64,000 nt of DNA from RXIX01 sp003989075 (GTDB taxonomy: Bacteria; Pseudomonadota; Gammaproteobacteria; Competibacterales; Competibacteraceae): contig JAKOYN010000062.1 of assembly GCA_029780415.1 (NCBI GenBank), positions 1 through 64,000 on the forward strand, read 5' to 3'. The notes under the pieces were generated by a model, which had not been told where the DNA came from, made no database searches, and saw only the letters and a list, made by a program, of their open reading frames with translations. Positions 32,948 through 39,626 of this stretch are shown here, piece by piece. Numbering within the stretch: the stretch's first letter is position 1; each line of letters starts with the position of its first letter. Made by a program: the position numbers and the translations under genes.

Positions 32948-34269
32948 GTGCTGTCTTCCTGCGCCGCTGGGGTGGCGTCGCTCAAGGTGTCCAGCCAGCT
33001 CAGGGCCTGTGCCTGGCGTTGCTCGGCGCTGGTGCGATCCTTCACGAAGCGGTCGAGCACGCGGCGGGTCATCAATTGCCCCAAAGGCCCTTGCGCCACC
33101 AGTTCGGGGTAACGATCCATGTCACCCAGCCTGACGAGGCGGCTGTCGCCTTGTTGTGGGTCGCGATAGCAGCACACCACGTCGGCTAGGGACTCATCGG
33201 GCAGCGCATCCAGCAGTGCCGGATTGTGCGAGGTCAACAGCACACGCAAATGCCGATCGGTGGCGATTTGCCGGATCTGGCGCACCAACAGCTCGGCACG
33301 GCTGGGATGCACGCCGTTGTCAATTTCTTCAATGACCACCAATGCCCCAGGTGGCGCGGTGAGCAGAGCGGCACCCACCGCAAGCACGCGCAAGGTGCCA
33401 TCGGACAGCAGCGGCGCGTCCACTGTGCGCTGCTGGGTACCGAAGGACTCCACCAAGCGCACCATCACGTCCTGACGCTCGGTTTTAATGAACTGCAACG
33501 CCGCGATGTCTTGCTCGGGCAGGGAGCGGATGAAGTTCAGCACGTGTTGCGCACCCGCTTCTGTCTGAGCGATTTTGAAGAGTACCGCCGACAAGTTGCT
33601 GCCATCTTCGCGCAGGGTGTCATCGCGCGCGTAAGCGTAGTCGCGCATCAGCGAGGGACGCGGGTCGAGGAAGACAATTTGACGCAGTGTCTCGCGCAAA
33701 GCCTTCGTCACAGCGGGAATGATCCGCTGGCTGTCGGTGTGCTTGGCCTCAAACCGTCCTGGCGTTTCCAACTGAAAGAAGATGGCCTGCCGATTGGAGC
33801 AGGGAATGTGAGGCTTGTTCTTGTCTTGCTTGAAGTTGTTGTAAGCGACACTGATTTCGTCGGTGTGCATATTGGGTGCTGTATCCACCGTATAGAGAGG
33901 CACTTTTTGCGTAGGCTGAGTCACCTTTTCACCCGCGATCACGAGCTGGTCTGATTGCAAACCGATGCTAATCTCAAAATCTCCCCAGCCCTGTGGTGCA
34001 CCTGCCAGATGCAAGCCCAACGTGAACGGTTGCGCAGTGTCGCGAAACAGGTCGCGGGACTGACCGCGCACGATGGCATCGCCGCCTTCAATGATTCGGG
34101 CAATGTCTTCCAAGCGACTGCCCTTAGCCAGCCAATTAAGTAAGCGCATGGCTTCTAGCATGTTGCTTTTCCCCGATGCATTGGCACCGACCATAAATGT
34201 CAATGCGGCAAGCGGCAATACGGCCTCGCGATAGCTCTTAAAGTTTGTAAGCGTGAGTCTCGTAAGCAT
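32944..34269 (-). CDS. AAA_21/ABC-type ATPase embedded in BREX operon
   Basis: The 441-residue protein has GGAAGGA seven bases before ATG 34269. It is an OLD/RecF-style ATPase: LTLTNFKSYREAVLPL at the start, Walker A GANASGKS at 28-35, ABC signature-like LSDGTLR at 288-294, Walker B VVIEEIDNG at 311-319 followed by H321 in VHPSR, and a switch LLTSHNPALLDALP near 346. No nuclease (TOPRIM) domain is fused. Such ATPases serve as sensors paired with an effector in PARIS, Gabija-like and related defence systems. It starts 22 bases after brxC and is coupled to the PIN gene. It is not one of the six core BREX proteins. Confidence 0.85.
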   Translation of the reverse strand: MLTRLTLTNFKSYREAVLPLAALTFMVGANASGKSNMLEAMRLLNWLAKGSRLEDIARIIEGGDAIVRGQSRDLFRDTAQPFTLGLHLAGAPQGWGDFEISIGLQSDQLVIAGEKVTQPTQKVPLYTVDTAPNMHTDEISVAYNNFKQDKNKPHIPCSNRQAIFFQLETPGRFEAKHTDSQRIIPAVTKALRETLRQIVFLDPRPSLMRDYAYARDDTLREDGSNLSAVLFKIAQTEAGAQHVLNFIRSLPEQDIAALQFIKTERQDVMVRLVESFGTQQRTVDAPLLSDGTLRVLAVGAALLTAPPGALVVIEEIDNGVHPSRAELLVRQIRQIATDRHLRVLLTSHNPALLDALPDESLADVVCCYRDPQQGDSRLVRLGDMDRYPELVAQGPLGQLMTRRVLDRFVKDRTSAEQRQAQALSWLDTLSDATPAAQEDST

Positions 34270-34291
34270 TTCCGAATCCTTCCTATCAGTG

Positions 34292-37200
34292 TCAAAGCGC
34301 CACTGGCCCTTGTTGCAGCCGAGCGATTAACAAAGCCTCTACCTCTGACAACCACGCTTTGAGTTCAGCCTCGTCGTTTAAGGTGCGTTTGGGCAGCGTC
34401 ACATGCACCACGTTAGGCTTCAACAACTGCACGGCGGCATGGCGTGCCGCCTCGAAGCGACTGGGCAATGCCTGAGTTTTTGATGCCCAGTGGTCCAGGT
34501 CGCATGCGTCCAGGGCATCTTGAAGCTGCTCGGGCGTGGCAACTGCCAGTACAGCCGGTGCCGACAGCTTGTGCTTGGCGATCAGCTCTGAGCGCTGGCC
34601 CTCGGACAATTTGCACCAATCAGCATCGGCCTGAAGATGGGCCAATTGCTGCTGATAAGTTTGCTCCAACGCCTCCCGTTTGGCTTGAAGGGCTTGGCGC
34701 AACACATCAACGGTGTTGTTCAGCAGTGGGCGCACCGGGTCTGGTTCACTCAGCAGGCTGCGCTGGGCTTCGATGGCGTCCACCTCGGTCTTGATCTGAA
34801 CGTACTCATTCAAGCCCTTGGCATGCCGCAATAGATCATTCAAGCGATGCCATGCGGGCAAGCGTTTGGCAATGTCTTCAGCCGTTTTGACCCAGGTTTT
34901 GGACAGGGCGGTGATTTCATCGCAGCGCGTGAACAACTCCAAAAGCTGAGCATTGCCAGACTGGGCTTCAACAGCCTCCAACACAGTTAGTTTGGGCAAC
35001 TCAGGAGCAGGGGCGGGGCCACCGGCTTTCGATGCGTGTTCGCGCAGCTTGGCCAGCAGTGCGGGCACCTTGGCCAGCTCTTCCTTGGGTTGGCAGTGCA
35101 TGCCTACGGCATTGAACAGCGAGCGGATTTTGATGAACTGCGGCGGTGTGATGTTGACGCTCTCGCGCTTGAAGCTGGCCTGAGTGAGTTTGGCGCGATC
35201 CAGGCTTTTGACATCCACGGGCTTGAATGCAGCATCGCTTGCCTTGATGTGGCCAGTGGCCAGCAGCACGTATAGCGCGCCATCAATGGCGTCACGCGGC
35301 CAGCCGAAAGGTGGCTCTTCAAAATGGTGGCGAATTTCTGCGCCCGTCTTGCCCGGCCCCATGAAGGCCAGCAGCTTCTGGCAGACCGGGTGCTTGTCGG
35401 CCTCCTGCGTATGGCCTACGGCCCTGAGCGCTTCGAGATCGCCTTTGCGGACGTTGTCCAGCACCTTGGCCCACTGGTCGTGGTCAGCCGCATCAAACTG
35501 GCTGTAAAGGCGAATGGCGGAGGACTTGCCAGCGCGGTTGATGCGCTCGGCAAGATCGTTACCCTCGGTCACTTCCTGGCCACCGGCTTGGAACACCCGC
35601 ACGCCAGTCAGCAGTTGATCAAGCAGGGTTGCGAGTTCTTTTTCTGCATTGCGCTGGCGGCTCTCCATCGAGCGCTGGGCGTCGCGGCCTTCTTCCGTAG
35701 ATGGGCTGCCTTTCCTTTGCAATGTGGTGCGTGCGGCTTCCAGTGCCACGATGGCGTTGGTCAACTCGGTTTTGTGCTGCGCTGGAAGGAAGGCGAAGAG
35801 CGTGGGGTTGTCGGCACTTTTTGCTTTGGCTTCGGCAATGACGGACTTTTCTTCGGTCTGCCAGCCGTCCTGAATCCACAGGTACAGGTTCTTGTCGTGG
35901 TCCTTGGGCAGGCTGTCGTCGTAGGTGGGCGTGAGGCGGCGATCGACGTTGTCTTTGCCTTGAACGACACGTACCTTCTTCAGCACCTCGCCAAACCGGG
36001 TTTTCAGGAGATCGGCGCGCTTTTGCTCCACACGCTGCGGAGCAGCCTTGAGTTCGGCTTCCTGGGCACGGAATTCGTCATACCAGGCGTTGGATTCGCG
36101 GGTTTGCAGGCGGTATTCGGTGCCGTTGCTACCGGCCAAGGCCATCACCAGGCGGTCGCTGTTCTGCAATTTGTCCAGTAGTGCGGGCAGTTTCTTGCGT
36201 AAGTCAGACGAACCGGCAGACAAATCGGTGACCAGCAGGTCTGCCAGTGCCTCCTCCGTTGCCTTCAGGCCAATGTCCATCGCCGCATCGGCAGGCAGCT
36301 TGTTGATCAGGTAAATGAGCTTGAGCAGCTTGCCCTTGAGCTGAGCGTCACCCTGGCCATCCGCAAACCGTCCGACGTTTTCATAGACCTCTTTGGGCAG
36401 TTGGGCCGTTGCGATCAAGTCCGCAGCGAGTTGGTCGTATAGGAAATCACCTGAAACGACGCTGCCAAGCGGCATCTCTGCCGTTGCCAGCACAGCTTCA
36501 TGCACAACGCGAAGCTGGCTGCGCAACTGTGACTTGGTGCCGGTGATGTCGATGGTGCGCAGAACGCGCTCCCAGAAGCGCCGCCGCACGGGCAGCAGTG
36601 GGTAGTCGGAGGTCAGAACGTCTTCATCGTCGGTGACGTGCTCCAGCTTGGTGCCGCGCAAATGGCGGGAAATTTCCCCCAGGTTGGCACGCCAGACTTT
36701 TTCCACCTCGGGCTGGGCTGAGGGCTTCTTGGCCAGGATGATTTGGCGGGTGACGTTCTCCACATCCCAATCACCCAGCACCACCTGGACGGGGAAGCGT
36801 CCCATCAGACGCTGCAAATTCGGCATCCCCGACAGCGCCGACTGGCCCGTGCCCACGAATAACAGCTTGCCGTTGAAGTGTTTGCTCAGCGTTTCGGTGA
36901 CTTCCTGCACCTGAAAGGCTTTTTCGGCATCGCTGCCGATGTACTGCTGCACCTCATCCAGGACCACCAAGGTGAGCGGGAATTTGCCATCCACCGTCAA
37001 AGTGGCCTCGATGGCGGTTGTCATCTGCTCGCTGGTGACATCGGTGACTTGGGGGAACTGTGCGCGTAACAGGGCGCGGACTTCCGCTTCGGAATCGCCA
37101 AGCGTCGGTTTGAGCTGCAGCAGCACGCGGGGAAGCTGGCCGGCGTACATGTGTAGAAGCTCTTTTTCAAGGGTTTTCCCAGCCTCGGCTAACTCCTGGC

Positions 37201-37750
37201 GTACTGAATCAATCAAGCCCTCATTGCGAAGCCAAAGGGAAAACTGTGCCTGATTGAACGACTCAGGCAGCCCCTTGGATTTGAACACGATGCCCAGCAG
37301 TGCCAGACGAATCTTGTCGCCGGCACCGGAGCCCAGCTTGCCAGCAGCGGCATGCAGCCCGCCATGACGTCGCCCCTGGATGCTTAATTCCTTGAGGTGC
37401 TCGAAGACACCCGTGGGCAGCTTGGCGATGCTGCGTGCCGTTGTACCGTCGGCAAACGGGTAGTCCGTCCACAGCGCGCGCAGCATCTTGGCCAAGTGCG
37501 ATTTGCCGCTGCCATAAAAGCCGGAAATCCACACACCCGGCTGTTCGGCCTTGGAGCCCAGGTTGAGCAGGAATTTGTCGAGGATGGTTTCCAGCCCTTT
37601 CGCGTACTGGCCGTCGCAGACAAAGGTTTCCAGCTCGTAGCGCAGGATGGCGCGCGCGGCTTCGGAGTGGTCCTCAGACACTTCGGCTACGCCATTGTTG
37701 ACGAGGCGGTTTTCTTTGGGATCTTGGTTGTAAATGTCCCTGTTGAGCAT
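34292..37750 (-). CDS. brxC: BREX type 1 BrxC, large ATPase
   Basis: The frame is open to 38011 but that part overlaps brxB; the true start is ATG 37750 (MLNRDIYNQDPKENRLVNNG), 37 bases after the brxB stop, giving 1152 residues. Walker A is GFYGSGKSHLAK at 77-88, with LVVLDEVQQYIG as Walker B near 265. The start MLNRDIYxxDP and the overall length are characteristic of BrxC in type 1 BREX (formerly DUF499/DUF6079-like). It is cytoplasmic and thought to act with BrxB and PglZ as an ATP-driven part of the BREX complex. A coiled, charged middle region (about 590-720) and a helical C-terminus carry no motif I can name. Confidence 0.93.
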   Translation of the reverse strand: MLNRDIYNQDPKENRLVNNGVAEVSEDHSEAARAILRYELETFVCDGQYAKGLETILDKFLLNLGSKAEQPGVWISGFYGSGKSHLAKMLRALWTDYPFADGTTARSIAKLPTGVFEHLKELSIQGRRHGGLHAAAGKLGSGAGDKIRLALLGIVFKSKGLPESFNQAQFSLWLRNEGLIDSVRQELAEAGKTLEKELLHMYAGQLPRVLLQLKPTLGDSEAEVRALLRAQFPQVTDVTSEQMTTAIEATLTVDGKFPLTLVVLDEVQQYIGSDAEKAFQVQEVTETLSKHFNGKLLFVGTGQSALSGMPNLQRLMGRFPVQVVLGDWDVENVTRQIILAKKPSAQPEVEKVWRANLGEISRHLRGTKLEHVTDDEDVLTSDYPLLPVRRRFWERVLRTIDITGTKSQLRSQLRVVHEAVLATAEMPLGSVVSGDFLYDQLAADLIATAQLPKEVYENVGRFADGQGDAQLKGKLLKLIYLINKLPADAAMDIGLKATEEALADLLVTDLSAGSSDLRKKLPALLDKLQNSDRLVMALAGSNGTEYRLQTRESNAWYDEFRAQEAELKAAPQRVEQKRADLLKTRFGEVLKKVRVVQGKDNVDRRLTPTYDDSLPKDHDKNLYLWIQDGWQTEEKSVIAEAKAKSADNPTLFAFLPAQHKTELTNAIVALEAARTTLQRKGSPSTEEGRDAQRSMESRQRNAEKELATLLDQLLTGVRVFQAGGQEVTEGNDLAERINRAGKSSAIRLYSQFDAADHDQWAKVLDNVRKGDLEALRAVGHTQEADKHPVCQKLLAFMGPGKTGAEIRHHFEEPPFGWPRDAIDGALYVLLATGHIKASDAAFKPVDVKSLDRAKLTQASFKRESVNITPPQFIKIRSLFNAVGMHCQPKEELAKVPALLAKLREHASKAGGPAPAPELPKLTVLEAVEAQSGNAQLLELFTRCDEITALSKTWVKTAEDIAKRLPAWHRLNDLLRHAKGLNEYVQIKTEVDAIEAQRSLLSEPDPVRPLLNNTVDVLRQALQAKREALEQTYQQQLAHLQADADWCKLSEGQRSELIAKHKLSAPAVLAVATPEQLQDALDACDLDHWASKTQALPSRFEAARHAAVQLLKPNVVHVTLPKRTLNDEAELKAWLSEVEALLIARLQQGPVAL

Positions 37751-37787
37751 GGTGGTCCTTGTCTGTTCTCGAAGGGGGGGCGTGGGA

Positions 37788-38351
37788 TTAATCCTGAGCC
37801 AGTAGCGGTACAGCGAGATAGTTCCAGCCGTCTCTGGCATCCAGTAGCCGATAGCTGTGGTTTTCGGGATGGTACTCGCCGGGGAAAAACACCAGCAGAC
37901 GGCCTTGGATCGCCTCCTTGATACCCTCGACCACAGACGAAACCCGGGCCAGCCCGAATAAGGTACCGACGCCGAGCAGGGCAACGATAGTGTCAGGCCC
38001 TGCTTCGGCACGGATGCGCGCCTTCAGCGTGGCGTTGAGGTCGGCGATGAATTCAATCAGATCGCCCGTGGGGTAGCCGGCCAAGTCCTCTGGGAATTCA
38101 AAATACGCATCCCGATACTCTTGCGCAGCCATCCATTCAGGAAAGGCATGGGTGACATCCAGCAGCAGCCACTGCTTTCCAGCGTCCTTGGTGGCCAGCG
38201 CAAACTCCTCGACGTTGGCACGTAGCCGCAATTCGTCCGCTTTGTCATAGACAGCGAAGATGACGCGCTGAATAGCAGCCAGACTTGCTTGCCAGGGCAC
38301 CGTGAGGTGTTGGCGATAGGCTGATACCAGTTTGGTGACCTTAGATGACAT
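37788..38351 (-). CDS. brxB: BREX type 1 BrxB (DUF1788)
   Basis: The 187-residue protein has AGGAG eight bases before ATG 38351. The ending GRLLVFFPGEYHPENHSYRL and DARDGWNYLAVPL is the family signature of DUF1788. It overlaps the brxA stop by 11 bases, so the two are translationally coupled. BrxB is a small required component that links PglZ and BrxC in type 1 systems; no catalytic motif is visible. It fixes the locus as type 1 BREX. Confidence 0.92.
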   Translation of the reverse strand: MSSKVTKLVSAYRQHLTVPWQASLAAIQRVIFAVYDKADELRLRANVEEFALATKDAGKQWLLLDVTHAFPEWMAAQEYRDAYFEFPEDLAGYPTGDLIEFIADLNATLKARIRAEAGPDTIVALLGVGTLFGLARVSSVVEGIKEAIQGRLLVFFPGEYHPENHSYRLLDARDGWNYLAVPLLAQD

Positions 38352-39177
38352 GCGAGATCTCCTGCCTGATGCATTCTTCTTCTGGAGTGAGATAGCCGGG
38401 GAAGCGCACGTCCTTTACGCCACCCGCATTCATGAAAACAAGTAGCCCCCGGTATGAGGCCACACGGGCCAGTGTCTCCAGTTCATCGGGTGCGCAGCCC
38501 AGCAAGTTCAGCCAATCGGAAGTGAACAGCCGCTGATCTGTGCGGCCCTCCAGATAGCTCAGGAACAACAGAAAAGCGAGGGATTCAGGCTGCGACGGGG
38601 CGATGACACGGATCTTGCGCGTCCGCCCTTGCAACAGGCCCGCTGCTGTCCAGGTGCCCGAAATGTTTTGCGCGAATGACGTGAGCGATGCAGGACTGAA
38701 GCGGTCGGCAAAGGCTGCACGCAAAAACTGCTCGACCCTCTCGCGGTGAACAGTGCTGCCCAATGGTTGACTCAGGAAAAAGGCTTGCGTGGCGCGCAGC
38801 AGCGGGTCACGCGCCAAGGCCACAGCGAAAGCCAGGAGCGGCTGTGCGGATTCATTCAAGGGCCAAAGCTGGCGCAGTGCCCGAAAAAGGGGATTTGCGG
38901 GGTCAAGTCCATACAAGGTCACCAAATGACGCAAGGCCAGTTGCCTGGCCTTTTGAGTTGGTTTACCGAGCACGTTATCGGTGACCACGGCCGCCGCATA
39001 ATCCGGACGCCTTGCGTTTGCTGCGGTGTGCGCCATCAGCAGGCGCAGATCGTTCAGCATCATGGTTCGCGCGGCGTGTGCACCGCTGATCGCGAAGCGG
39101 AATCCAAGCGTGGATAGCAGATACTGAAGATGAGTCATAACCGAACTGGGTTGCGCGCCGCAGGCACTGTGATGCAT
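38341..39177 (-). CDS. brxA: BREX type 1 BrxA (DUF1819)
   Basis: The 278-residue frame is first in the operon. From about residue 20 it reads LLSTLGFRFAISGAHAARTM, then DNVLGKPTQKARQLALRHLV, resembling DUF1819 (NLLGK-type motif followed by an Arg-rich helix), a small DNA-binding helical protein. ATG 39177 and ATG 39138 (MTHLQYLLSTLGF) are both possible and neither has a good ribosome binding site; the shorter form would have 265 residues. Identity also rests on its place before brxB. No BrxR-type WYL regulator gene is seen upstream. Confidence 0.8.
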   Translation of the reverse strand: MHHSACGAQPSSVMTHLQYLLSTLGFRFAISGAHAARTMMLNDLRLLMAHTAANARRPDYAAAVVTDNVLGKPTQKARQLALRHLVTLYGLDPANPLFRALRQLWPLNESAQPLLAFAVALARDPLLRATQAFFLSQPLGSTVHRERVEQFLRAAFADRFSPASLTSFAQNISGTWTAAGLLQGRTRKIRVIAPSQPESLAFLLFLSYLEGRTDQRLFTSDWLNLLGCAPDELETLARVASYRGLLVFMNAGGVKDVRFPGYLTPEEECIRQEISHVI

Positions 39178-39186
39178 CTGCGTTCG

Positions 39187-39217
39187 CTCTGGCTACCAAC
39201 CAGCCGGATAGCCAGAG
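39187..39217. promoter_or_regulatory. 9-bp inverted repeat upstream of the BREX operon
   Basis: CTCTGGCTA (39187-39195) and TAGCCAGAG (39209-39217) are perfect complements separated by 13 bases, ten bases before brxA. It could end the upstream transcript or act as an operator for brxA; there is no U run. Confidence 0.45.
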
Positions 39218-39257
39218 TGAGCACTTATTGCGGATTGCCGCTCAACCGCTCAGTCGC

Positions 39258-39587
39258 TCAATGCCGGTTGCTGACGCAATAGCGGCCTTCGGTGTGGAAA
39301 CCACTCGGGCAATAGCCATCCTTGGGAATGGCGGTGGGCGCATCCTGGCTGCCGCGATTGCTGACGCAATAACGGCCTTCGGTGTGATAGCCGCTCGGAC
39401 AGTAGCCGTCCTTGGCAATAGCTTCAGGTGCATTCTGGTTGCCGCGGTTGCTGACGCAATAGCGGCCTTCGGTGTGATAGCCCGTCGGGCAGTAGCCATC
39501 TTTGGGAACGATCTCGGGGGCGCTGAAAACGGGCGCGCTCAGGAACAGCAGGGCTAGCGACAGCGTGGAACGGGTGCAAAGCGACAT
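39258..39587 (-). CDS. Small secreted protein with three 30-residue Cys repeats
   Basis: AAGGAG lies eight bases before ATG 39587. Of 109 residues, the first 22 or so are a signal peptide (LALLFLSAPVFSA). The rest is three tandem repeats (25-54, 55-84, 85-109) with the core KDGYCPSGYHTEGRYCVSNR; each carries two cysteines ten residues apart, so a disulfide per repeat is likely. The DNA period is 90 bp. Scattered small periplasmic proteins with GYCPxGY-type repeats are known only as hypotheticals to me. It sits just upstream of brxA on the same strand but its secretion argues against a BREX role. Confidence 0.75.
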   Translation of the reverse strand: MSLCTRSTLSLALLFLSAPVFSAPEIVPKDGYCPTGYHTEGRYCVSNRGNQNAPEAIAKDGYCPSGYHTEGRYCVSNRGSQDAPTAIPKDGYCPSGFHTEGRYCVSNRH

Positions 39588-39626
39588 GGTGCAAGCTCCT
39601 TGGTGTTGTGGTGTTGACAGCTTCTT

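Noticed and set aside
32944..34269. Calling the ATPase-PIN pair PARIS (AriA-AriB)
   Set aside because: The effector has PIN acids and no TOPRIM/DUF4435 features, so only the layout is similar.
39261..39515. 90-bp repeats resembling a CRISPR array
   Set aside because: They encode tandem protein repeats in a signal-peptide protein; there are no spacers.
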